Positions 7,253-14,187 of a stretch of DNA of 64,000 nucleotides are shown here, one piece after another. The stretch is from DAOUJI01 sp965237875. Its GTDB lineage: Bacteria; Chloroflexota; Dehalococcoidia; Lucifugimonadales; JAGWBF01. The notes under the pieces were generated by a model, which was not told where the DNA came from, did no database searches, and saw nothing but the letters and a program-made list of their open reading frames with translations. The stretch lies in contig CBDEGP010000002.1 of the NCBI GenBank assembly GCA_965237875.1, forward strand, positions 1,798,001 through 1,862,000, written 5' to 3'. The position numbers and the translations under genes are program-made. Numbering within the stretch: position 1 is the first letter of the stretch; every line of letters begins with the position of its first letter.

Positions 7253-7891
7253 ATGCAAACCAACCGAGTCCTGGTTTTCCCACGGGTGATTTTCGGTGAT
7301 GTCTTCTCGCTTTTACCCTGGGACTCGATTCAGGAGCAGATTGAGAAGATTGAAAACACTTTTTCGTGGCTCGATAGACCGGATGCCGAGCGTTCCAACG
7401 ATTGGGTCCAGGCAATTCCATGTGTTTTCATTCGGGACCATGAGGGCAAGTATTGCGTTTTGAGGCGCACACAGAACTCCCGACACGACCTCAACAAAAA
7501 GTTGAGCCTGGTTGTGGGAGGTCACATTGATGAGACGCACGACCACGGCTCGTTTCAGACCGCTATGTCTTCGAATCTTATACGGGAGCTGGAGGAAGAG
7601 ATTGGCATTATTCCCCAAGAAAGCCCCCGCCCCATCGGTGTCATCATAGACTATTCCTCTATCGAAGCTTCCCGGCACGTCGCGTTTCTACACGCGATGA
7701 AATCCCAGCAAGTCTCTCCGAAAGCATCAGAAGAATTCGCGATGCGATCGAAATATAAAGGCGCCTTCGTGGACGCACCCAAACTCACAGAGATGCGCGA
7801 TAAATTCGACCCGTGGTCGAAGCTGCTAATCGAGGAGTATGTTTGCCGGGGCGATGTCCTCCCACAACCACGACAAAGGTCTTTCCTTTAG
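7253..7891 (+). CDS. Nudix-fold hydrolase paired with the P-loop kinase
   Basis: A 212-residue protein whose residues about 86-118 carry a Nudix box: GGHIDE, a spacer longer than usual, then RELEEEIGI (the REUXEEXGU core). This suggests Mg-dependent cleavage of a nucleoside diphosphate-linked compound. The N-terminal 45 residues (RVLVFPRVIFGDVFSLLPWD) and a C-terminal helical part are outside the box and look specific to this kind of protein. Co-transcription with the upstream kinase implies they act on the same nucleotide pool. The pair is moderately AT-richer than the ribosomal genes nearby, which hints at acquisition. Confidence 0.75.
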   Translation: MQTNRVLVFPRVIFGDVFSLLPWDSIQEQIEKIENTFSWLDRPDAERSNDWVQAIPCVFIRDHEGKYCVLRRTQNSRHDLNKKLSLVVGGHIDETHDHGSFQTAMSSNLIRELEEEIGIIPQESPRPIGVIIDYSSIEASRHVAFLHAMKSQQVSPKASEEFAMRSKYKGAFVDAPKLTEMRDKFDPWSKLLIEEYVCRGDVLPQPRQRSFL

Positions 7892-8004
7892 AGATGCTTA
7901 ATTTTCGCCAATCGGCGTTGTGGTGGTTGTACACACCCGCCGGCGGGACCGGCTGAGACTTGATGACGGCCCCTGCAGTGGTCGGGGTCCGTCGTGGGAC
8001 TCCG

Positions 8005-8517
8005 TTAGGGTCGGAGTCCGTCAGGAAGGTCAACGGTCATGCGGGCGGACTTCACGTCCACGTCCAGGACCACTCCTTCCAACGCGGGCACTAGGACCTC
8101 ACGCCCGTCCTTGCTGACTACGTACACGTCATTGGCGCCGGCGTCCAGGATTTCAGTCACGGCGCCTAGATGCTCTCCGGAGACAGTGTGGACTTCCATG
8201 TCGATAAGCTGAAAGTGGTAGTAGACGCCGTCGGGCGGAGCGGGGACCATGTCTCTTGGGACCGTCAGGTCCAGTCCCAGCGCCCTTTGGGCCGCCTCCC
8301 GGGAGTCGATTCCCTCCAGCTTGATTGCAAGGGAACCGTCGGGAAGCTTGGTCGATCTCCGAAGTAGGTGCGGTTTTCCGGCTAGAAATAAATATCCCCC
8401 GGGGGAGAACCGCCCGGGGAAGTCGCTTAGGGGTTCTATCTTCAGTTGGCCGCCCAGTCCTCTGGCCGCTATAACCTTTCCAACCACAACCGGTCCGGTG
8501 TCTTGTTCCTCTCCCAT
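8005..8517 (-). CDS. rimM: Ribosome maturation factor RimM
   Basis: Assists assembly of the 30S head by binding bS/uS19 and immature 16S rRNA. At 170 residues it is of normal length. The N-terminal barrel begins VVVGKVIAARGLGGQLKIEPLSDFPGRF and the C-terminal PRC barrel ends with EVLVPALEGVVLDVDVKSARMTVDLPDGL, both typical. It is third in the rpsP-khpA-rimM operon. The usual next genes trmD and rplS are absent; the operon ends here with unrelated genes converging on it. Confidence 0.95.
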   Translation of the reverse strand: MGEEQDTGPVVVGKVIAARGLGGQLKIEPLSDFPGRFSPGGYLFLAGKPHLLRRSTKLPDGSLAIKLEGIDSREAAQRALGLDLTVPRDMVPAPPDGVYYHFQLIDMEVHTVSGEHLGAVTEILDAGANDVYVVSKDGREVLVPALEGVVLDVDVKSARMTVDLPDGLRP

Positions 8518-8539
8518 CTCGGGACCGGCGATTAGGCCG

Positions 8540-8767
8540 CTATACTATTTCCAGCACCGCGCGGACGCCGTTCTTCACGGCCGCTACACGAAGGAGAACC
8601 CGCATGGCTTGAGCAACTCGCCCCTGACGGCCGATTATCTTCCCTTTGTCCTCGTCGGCCACCTCTAGCTTCAGCACCACCCGGTCTTCCTCGACTTCCT
8701 CATGGACCACTACGTCTTCGGGCTTACTGGCTAGGCTCTTGGCGATATACTCTATGAGTTCCTTCAT
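8540..8767 (-). CDS. khpA: KH-domain RNA-binding protein KhpA
   Basis: A small RNA chaperone-like protein of about 75 residues. The KH signature GKIIGRQGRVAQAMRVLL binds single-stranded RNA. The ATG at 8767 (MKELIEYIAKSL) is preferred because it overlaps the rpsP stop in an ATGA, giving translational coupling; a longer in-frame start at 8800 would lie inside rpsP. Position between rpsP and rimM is conserved in many bacteria. Confidence 0.93.
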   Translation of the reverse strand: MKELIEYIAKSLASKPEDVVVHEEVEEDRVVLKLEVADEDKGKIIGRQGRVAQAMRVLLRVAAVKNGVRAVLEIV

Positions 8768-9021
8768 TGCGCCTTTGCCTTCTCGTAAATCCCGTTCCAC
8801 TTGAAGATGCGTTCAACCGCTTCGGAAGGCTGGGCTCCCTTTTGCAGCCAACCCACCGCCTTTTCCTCATCCAACGTCACTTTGGGAGGGTCGAGGAGGG
8901 GGTCGTAGTGGCCTATCCACTCAACATAGGCGCCGTCTCGAGGGGCCCTCCGGTCTGCAACAACAATCCTGTAGGAAGGACGCCCCTTTTTCCCCACTCG
9001 CCTAAGTCGAATTCGCAGCAT
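8764..9021 (-). CDS. rpsP: 30S ribosomal protein bS16
   Basis: An 85-residue ribosomal protein needed for 30S assembly. The start MLRIRLRRVGKKGRPSYRIVVAD and the following GAYVEWIGHYDPL are highly conserved in bS16. It is first in a three-gene operon with khpA and rimM. Confidence 0.97.
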   Translation of the reverse strand: MLRIRLRRVGKKGRPSYRIVVADRRAPRDGAYVEWIGHYDPLLDPPKVTLDEEKAVGWLQKGAQPSEAVERIFKWNGIYEKAKAQ

Positions 9022-9101
9022 GGCCCGTGAACCTCAGTCAGGTAAAGTCAACGTAGCGATTTTAAGGCTACGGGTTAGCCTTGTCAACGTCACTCAGGCT
9101 G

Positions 9102-9728
9102 TCAGGCGCTGGGTTCCGTAACGTACGCCGCCAATATGAGGTCTAACTCAACCATCAACAGCTTGTTCCAAGCCAGACTTGTTCTCGCCGCCAGATCCTC
9201 GTCATCCATTTCCGCGTCGAAGAGGGCCGCCAGCTTGGTCTGGTACATGGATACGACGCCGATGAGGTACTTGTAGGGCACGGGAGGCAAAGGGGGACGG
9301 TGGACTGAGACGCTGTGGTGCATTGTCCCGATGGCCGCAATGTAGCGGGAAAAGCCGTCGTTGATGTGGGCCAGGCAGTTGTTCATCATCCAGCGGATCA
9401 TGGTCAGCTTGTTGTCGTCGATGCGTTTACGGTCGGGGGAGCCGTCGTCGAGGACGAAGAACTTGCGCGCTTCCGGGTATTCAAGAAAATGGTCGTAGAT
9501 ATGGTCCACGAAGCTCTGCAGCTTGGTCTGGACCAGGGGGCCGCTGCCTTTGACAAGCTGCATGTCTTCGTCGGAAAGGCCGACGAACTCCGACATCTCA
9601 CGAAATCGGGCGGGCCAATCACGCGGATCGATCGGGGGGGACGATTTTTGTTGGGGGACGGACTTCTCAGGCACGGCCACGATGGTATCGGCTGCCAATC
9701 CCCCTGTCAAGCACGTTGGGCAAATCAC
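9102..9728 (-). CDS. Protoglobin-like heme protein
   Basis: A 208-residue single-domain globin of the globin-coupled-sensor/protoglobin lineage. The helices FVGLSDEDMQLVKGSG, FVDHIYDHFLEYPEARKFF and IGTMHHSVSVHRPPLPPVPYKYLIGVV follow the protoglobin pattern, with the paired HH in the expected proximal-histidine region. No output domain is attached, so it may bind O2, CO or NO or act as a redox enzyme rather than a signalling receptor. The first 25 residues are poorly conserved-looking and a later GTG start is possible. It stands alone and is transcribed away from the selenoprotein gene. Confidence 0.8.
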   Translation of the reverse strand: MICPTCLTGGLAADTIVAVPEKSVPQQKSSPPIDPRDWPARFREMSEFVGLSDEDMQLVKGSGPLVQTKLQSFVDHIYDHFLEYPEARKFFVLDDGSPDRKRIDDNKLTMIRWMMNNCLAHINDGFSRYIAAIGTMHHSVSVHRPPLPPVPYKYLIGVVSMYQTKLAALFDAEMDDEDLAARTSLAWNKLLMVELDLILAAYVTEPSA

Positions 9729-9764
9729 CTGTGGCTATGGCTGATATAAACTTCCGTCTATAAC

Positions 9765-9792
9765 TTGACACATCGGCAATAAGGGTTAAAAT
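9765..9792 (+). promoter_or_regulatory. Predicted promoter of the SelW-like gene
   Basis: A perfect -35 TTGACA (9765-9770) and -10 TAAAAT (9787-9792) are separated by 16 bases. Transcription would begin near 9800, about 60 bases before the start codon at 9862. Confidence 0.6.
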
Positions 9793-9861
9793 AGTCTCAT
9801 CACTGGACGGGCCAAACTATCGCTCGTCGGTCATGTCCAACGGAGCTAAGGAGGTTGGGTC

Positions 9862-10137
9862 ATGTGGAAGATCAACATCGACATCGTTTACTGCGTTCCT
9901 TGACAGTACCACGCTACCGCCTCGTGGTTGGCGATGGAGTTTTTCAGGCACTTCGGTAAGGATGCGGCCATTTCCCTTACGCCCGGCGCAAACGGCCGCC
10001 TTGAGGTCTATCTGGACGGGGAGAAGATCTTCGACCGCAAGGAAGAGGACGGCAAGTACCCCGACCTGACCAGGGTCAGGGAGCTAAGGGCTGTAATCCA
10101 GGAGAAGCTGGACGCAGTTCCCGTAGCCGCAGACTAG
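9862..10137 (+). CDS. SelW/Rdx-family selenoprotein with in-frame TGA at CxxU
   Basis: Read through one TGA at 9901-9903 as selenocysteine, the frame from the ATG at 9862 gives 91 residues beginning MWKINIDIVYCVPU. The TGA falls exactly at the second redox position of the CxxC/CxxU motif of the SelT/SelW/SelH thioredoxin-like family. Downstream residues (LAMEFFRHFG, LTPGANGRLEVYLDGEKIFDRKEEDGKYPD) match the Rdx pattern to the end. AAGGAGG precedes this ATG by about 8 bases, whereas the ATG after the TGA (9934) has none. A promoter and a strong terminator frame the gene. The role is presumably thiol/selenol redox chemistry. A standard gene caller would report only a truncated 67-residue piece. 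Confidence 0.85.
9904..9935 (+). promoter_or_regulatory. Candidate bacterial SECIS hairpin
   Basis: Just after the TGA, two alternative stems can form: ACCACG (9908-9913) with CGTGGT (9923-9928), loop of 9, or CGCC (9918-9921) with GGCG (9930-9933), loop of 8 containing GTGGTT. Bacterial SECIS elements sit at this distance, but their sequence is variable, so which stem is used cannot be decided by eye. Confidence 0.45.
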
Positions 10138-10162
10138 CCTCACCCGCATACACGGCACACCA

Positions 10163-10198
10163 TTCAGGCCCTGCTTCTAAGCAGGGCCTGAACTTTTT
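10163..10198 (+). terminator. Rho-independent terminator of the SelW-like gene
   Basis: A perfect 12-bp stem (TTCAGGCCCTGC, 10163-10174, with 10181-10192), six-base loop and a run of five T. It starts 25 bases after the SelW-like stop and overlaps the last codons of the convergent tmk gene. Confidence 0.85.
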
Positions 10199-10778
10199 CC
10201 CATACCGCTTCCGATACGCCTTCCTTGGAACCCGATGCATCAACGACCAGCCAGGCCGACGGGTCTTTGGCAGCCTGTTCCAGATACGCCCGTCTGATCC
10301 GGCGGTGGAAGTCCAGCGCCTCGGACTCGAACGTGTCCGGTTGATCAGCCCGCCGGGAAAGGCCCACGTCCGGCGGAAGGTCCAACAGCACGGTCAGGTC
10401 GGGAGAGGCGTCCCCGCAGGCGAGTGCGTTGAGGCGATGGACCATATCCAGGTCAATTCCTCTGCCGTAGCCCTGATAGGCGACGGTCGATGCCATGAAC
10501 CTGTCGCACACGACAATCTTGCCCGAATCGAGAGCCGGCTGGATCACGTCCTTGACATGCTGGGCCCTGGCGGCCGTGAATAGGAGAAGCTCAGCGGCAG
10601 GCGTCAGGTCCCTGCGCCCCTTCACCCAGCGGCGTACTGCATCACCCAGAGGAACCCCGCCAGGCTCTCTTGTGGACACCACGCTGTAACCCGACCGGCT
10701 CAGAGCTAACGCCAAGCGCCTTGCGTGGGTGGTCTTTCCCGACCCGTCGCCGCCCTCGAAGACAATGAAGGCAGTCAT
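10164..10778 (-). CDS. tmk: Thymidylate kinase
   Basis: Phosphorylates dTMP to dTDP with ATP. The P-loop GGDGSGKTT at residues 9-17, the TREPGG motif near 37-42 and the DRF motif (VVCDRFMASTVAYQGYGRG) are diagnostic. At 204 residues it has full length. It is the last gene of a minus-strand run after the R3H ATPase gene (4-base gap) and its final codons overlap the terminator of the convergent gene. Confidence 0.97.
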   Translation of the reverse strand: MTAFIVFEGGDGSGKTTHARRLALALSRSGYSVVSTREPGGVPLGDAVRRWVKGRRDLTPAAELLLFTAARAQHVKDVIQPALDSGKIVVCDRFMASTVAYQGYGRGIDLDMVHRLNALACGDASPDLTVLLDLPPDVGLSRRADQPDTFESEALDFHRRIRRAYLEQAAKDPSAWLVVDASGSKEGVSEAVWEKVQALLRSRA

Positions 10779-10782
10779 GGGC

Positions 10783-12360
10783 CTAGCCCTTGACGAACGT
10801 CACGTACCTGTGAGGTTCCTGGCCGCTGCTGGTGGAGGCGACGTTGTATTTCTCGGCCAGCAGGTGTTGGAGTCGTCGGATGTATGCCCGCTGCGGCGCC
10901 AACTCAACCGAGCTTGCTCCATCCCGCACGCGCTCGGCGGCCTTTTCAGCCTCTTTCAGAGCGCCGCCCACCGCGTCTTCTTCTTCTTCGTCGCCGCCCG
11001 ATACGGCCCTGAGCAGCTGCTGTATCTGGGGCCCTGAGTTTTTCCGCAGTACGTATATCGGCTTGCCGGCCCGCTCGGCTATTCTCACAAGTTGGGACCC
11101 GCGTCGGTAGAGGCTCTTGGTGGTCAGGACGACGTCGGCTGCTCGAAGATCGTTCACCACCCTCGTCGGAATTCCCAAGCTGCGGCCCGCCTGCTCCACT
11201 TTGTCCCTGCCCACGCCGAAAAGAAAGACCTTCACACCCTGGCGAAGGCTCCTCTCCATGACGCCCGGAGAGTCATGGACGTAAGCGTCCTCCGGTCCAT
11301 TCTGACTGGGGCCGTTGACGACGGGAGGAGCCGGAATATAGACGCCGCCCACTTCCCGCGTCTTGAGGACCTCCCCTGCGTCGCTCAACCGGCGGGTTTC
11401 AGGGACGATGGGGTATCCCCGCAGCCATGCGTCCACCACGGTAGACACGTCCTCGTGGACAGCCACCTTTTCCCAGTTCTGTATCTCCACCACCACGTCA
11501 AAGGTGGGGGGCGCTTTGCGTTCCAACGTGGTCTTTTGAGTCCCTCTGCGCCGGGCTTCTTCATCGCCGAGGGTGACCGACTGAATTCCTCCCACCAAGT
11601 CGGACAGGGTGGGATTCATCACCAGGTTGTCCAGGGTGTTGCCGTGGGCGGTGGCAATAAGTTGGACCCCCCGTTCGGCTATGGTGCGGGCCGCTATGGC
11701 TTCCAACTCGGCTCCCATCTCGTCGATGATGATGACCTCCGGCATGTGGTTCTCTACGGCCTCGATCATCACGTTATGTTGAAGCTGGGGATGGGCCACC
11801 TGCATGCGCCGTGCGTGGCCAATGGCCGGGTGGGGAATGTCGCCGTCTCCTGCTATCTCGTTGGAAGTATCCACAATGATGACCCGCTTCCGGGCGTCGT
11901 CGGCAAGGACACGGGCCACTTCTCGCAGCATAGTGGTCTTGCCCACGCCCGGGCGTCCCAGCAGAAGCACGCTTCTTCCCTGGAGCACCAGGTCCTCGAT
12001 GACCTTCACGGCGCCCAGGACGGCGCGGCCCACTCTACAGGTGATCCCCACGATGTCGCCTTTGCGGTTCCGCATGGCGGAGATGCGGTGGAGGGTGCGG
12101 GGGATTCCGGCCCGGTTGTCTCCTCCGAATTCTCCGACCCGGGAGACGACATAGTCCAAGTCTTCTTGGTCGACTTCCCGGGAGTCCAGCATGACCTCTT
12201 CGTCGATGAACCTGGCTTCCGGCGGTCTGCCCAGGTCGAGAATCACCTCCAGCAGCTCTTGCCGGTCCTCTCTGGCCTCCAGAGGGATGCGGACCCTGGG
12301 CGGCAACACGTCTTGGAGGGTCTTCAGTTCGTCCTGTATCCAGCGGTCTGCTACTGCCAT
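10783..12360 (-). CDS. SpoIIIAA/Ycf45-like AAA ATPase with C-terminal R3H domain
   Basis: A 525-residue ATPase with P-loop GRPGVGKTT (135-143) and Walker B VIIIDEMG near 209-216, followed by ATAHGNTLDNLV, as in SpoIIIAA and plastid Ycf45. A middle region (about 380-445) looks like a second alpha/beta domain. The C-terminus (about 465-525) carries an R3H-type nucleic acid-binding domain (RRLQH, then HRYVTF). An acidic patch GGDEEEEDA links them. It probably remodels or senses single-stranded nucleic acid, but the biological role of the family is not settled. It lies between pdxT and tmk on one strand with gaps of 6 and 4 bases. Confidence 0.85.
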   Translation of the reverse strand: MAVADRWIQDELKTLQDVLPPRVRIPLEAREDRQELLEVILDLGRPPEARFIDEEVMLDSREVDQEDLDYVVSRVGEFGGDNRAGIPRTLHRISAMRNRKGDIVGITCRVGRAVLGAVKVIEDLVLQGRSVLLLGRPGVGKTTMLREVARVLADDARKRVIIVDTSNEIAGDGDIPHPAIGHARRMQVAHPQLQHNVMIEAVENHMPEVIIIDEMGAELEAIAARTIAERGVQLIATAHGNTLDNLVMNPTLSDLVGGIQSVTLGDEEARRRGTQKTTLERKAPPTFDVVVEIQNWEKVAVHEDVSTVVDAWLRGYPIVPETRRLSDAGEVLKTREVGGVYIPAPPVVNGPSQNGPEDAYVHDSPGVMERSLRQGVKVFLFGVGRDKVEQAGRSLGIPTRVVNDLRAADVVLTTKSLYRRGSQLVRIAERAGKPIYVLRKNSGPQIQQLLRAVSGGDEEEEDAVGGALKEAEKAAERVRDGASSVELAPQRAYIRRLQHLLAEKYNVASTSSGQEPHRYVTFVKG

Positions 12361-12366
12361 GCTGCC

Positions 12367-12942
12367 TCAACCGCGAAAAGCGGCGCTTAGAAAATACTCA
12401 TGGAACCTGTGGTCTCCGGTGAGTTCGGGGTGAAAGGCGGTCCCCAACATGCGGCCCTGACGCACCGCCACCGGACTTCCGTCGGATTGCCGCGCCAACG
12501 TTTCCACCCCGTCGCCCACGGTTGATATTACGGGGGCGCGGATGAATATGGCATGGAAAGGGTCCGCTCCCAGGACCGGAACGTCCAAGTCCTCCTCGAA
12601 GCTGTCAACCTGGCGTCCGTAGGCGTTGCGCACCAGTCCGATGTCCATCAGTCCCATGGGAACGGGGTCGGGCTCGGTGAGCTCCCTGGCCATCATGATC
12701 ATGCCGGCGCACGTGCCCCACAGGGGCATTCCCGCCGCGGCCAGACTTGCTATAGGAGCTTTGAGTTGGTACAGGTCCATGAGACGGCTGAAAGTCGTGC
12801 TTTCGCCTCCAGGCATTATAAGGCCGTCCAACCCCTGGAGGTTGTCGGGAAGACGCACCTCCACAGATTCATGGCCCAAACCCCTTATCACTGCCACGTG
12901 CTCGGCGAAATCTCCTTGTACAGCCAGGACGCCTATTCTCAA
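12367..12942 (-). CDS. pdxT: Pyridoxal 5'-phosphate synthase glutaminase subunit PdxT
   Basis: Class I glutamine amidotransferase feeding ammonia to PdxS. The nucleophile lies in GTCAGM near residue 78 and the catalytic His-Glu in HPELTGD near the C-terminus. PGGESTTFSRLM at about 44-55 is typical of the family. The 191-residue length fits. It follows pdxS with a gap of about 120 bases. Confidence 0.96.
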   Translation of the reverse strand: MRIGVLAVQGDFAEHVAVIRGLGHESVEVRLPDNLQGLDGLIMPGGESTTFSRLMDLYQLKAPIASLAAAGMPLWGTCAGMIMMARELTEPDPVPMGLMDIGLVRNAYGRQVDSFEEDLDVPVLGADPFHAIFIRAPVISTVGDGVETLARQSDGSPVAVRQGRMLGTAFHPELTGDHRFHEYFLSAAFRG

Positions 12943-13061
12943 CTTCTTTCTTGGCGCCTCGTATATGCCTCGTTCAGTTGCCTTGTCGTTCCATTCATTT
13001 CCCGGACGGGCAAGAACCCGTCAGGGCCGCATTGGTCTATAGAACGGGGTCGATAACGCCC

Positions 13062-13949
13062 CTATAGATTCCCCCGCGGTGAAAGAAGCTCCTCTTCCTT
13101 CAGGGAGCGGGCTCCGATGCTGACCATGGGTTCGCCGAGGTCCCTGGACACCTCCGCGATGATTTCTGGGTTGTTGTAGTGGGTGACCGCTTGGACAACA
13201 GCCCTGGCCCGCTTCTCAGGGTCGCTCGACTTGAATATGCCGGACCCGACGAAGACCCCGTCGGCGCCCAACTGCATCATAAGGGCGGCGTCCGCAGGTG
13301 TGGCGACTCCGCCCGCGGCAAAGTTGACCACGGGCAGCCTTCCCTGCTCTCTGGTCTCCATCAGCAGGTCCAAGTCCACGCTCATGTTCTTGGCCTCGGT
13401 GGGCAATTCGTCGTCGGGGAGGTTCTGCATACGGCGTATAGTCCCCATCACCGCACGCATATGGCGGACTGCTTCCACCACGTCTCCGGTGCCTGCCTCG
13501 CCCTTGGTGCGGATCATCGCGGCGCCCTCTTTTATCCGCCGGAGAGCCTCACCCAGGTTCCGGCAGCCGCAGACAAAGGGAATTTTGAAGTCCGCCTTCC
13601 AAACGTGGTTGTCCTCGTCGGCCACTGTGAGGACTTCCGATTCGTCGATGTAGTCCACTCCCATGGCCTCGAGGACTTGCGCCTCCACGAAGTGGCCTAT
13701 GCGGCACTTGGCCATCACGGGGATGGTGACCGCATCCATTATTTCTCTAATCTTGGTGGGATCGGCCATGCGGGCTACGCCGCCGACTGCTCGTATGTCT
13801 GCAGGGACCCGCTCCAAGGCCATGACGGCGCAGGCCCCGGCTTCCGCCGCAATCAAAGCCTGCTCGGCGTTGACCACGTCCATGATGACCCCGCCCTTGA
13901 GCATCTGGGCCAGCCCGGCCTTGACTTTCCAGGTCCCCGTCTCTTGCAT
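13062..13949 (-). CDS. pdxS: Pyridoxal 5'-phosphate synthase lyase subunit PdxS
   Basis: Builds PLP from ribose 5-phosphate, glyceraldehyde 3-phosphate and ammonia, in a 12-mer with PdxT. Very well conserved throughout: GGVIMDVVNAEQA, MALERVPADIR, PVMAKCRIGHF, EAGTGDVVEAVRH and NFAAGGVATPADAALMMQLG. At 295 residues it is complete. A GGAGGT lies about 10 bases before the ATG, and a consensus promoter sits at 13985-14013. Confidence 0.98.
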   Translation of the reverse strand: MQETGTWKVKAGLAQMLKGGVIMDVVNAEQALIAAEAGACAVMALERVPADIRAVGGVARMADPTKIREIMDAVTIPVMAKCRIGHFVEAQVLEAMGVDYIDESEVLTVADEDNHVWKADFKIPFVCGCRNLGEALRRIKEGAAMIRTKGEAGTGDVVEAVRHMRAVMGTIRRMQNLPDDELPTEAKNMSVDLDLLMETREQGRLPVVNFAAGGVATPADAALMMQLGADGVFVGSGIFKSSDPEKRARAVVQAVTHYNNPEIIAEVSRDLGEPMVSIGARSLKEEELLSPRGNL

Positions 13950-13984
13950 CTGGCTCTCGACCTCCCTGCTCCGTTAACAAACCA

Positions 13985-14013
13985 ATTATACGATGGGGCA
14001 AGTCCATTATCAA
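13985..14013 (-). promoter_or_regulatory. Promoter of pdxS
   Basis: Minus-strand -35 TTGATA (14013-14008) and perfect -10 TATAAT (13990-13985), spacing 17. A closely similar block, including the later GCAGGGAGGTCGAG ribosome-binding region, stands before the LRR lipoprotein gene at 16630-16695. Confidence 0.75.
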
Positions 14014-14187
14014 TAAATCAGGGGGCGGCGGGAATCCGGCGGAGACTGTAGTTAAGTCGCCGCCCAAATGCAGGACTGGTGGGTCTGGAGAGTGTTCCAA
14101 CAGTGACCTCCAACTGAGGCTAGTTAGGCTCGCGGTGTTGAACTGGCCATTCAGTCTCAAAGCGCGACCGATGCAAGCCCTCCCCAT

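Noticed and set aside
9928..10137. Short 69-codon frame as the actual gene, instead of the recoded selenoprotein
   Set aside because: It has no ribosome-binding site and lacks the first strand and redox motif of the family, whereas the upstream ATG at 9862 has a strong site and restores both.
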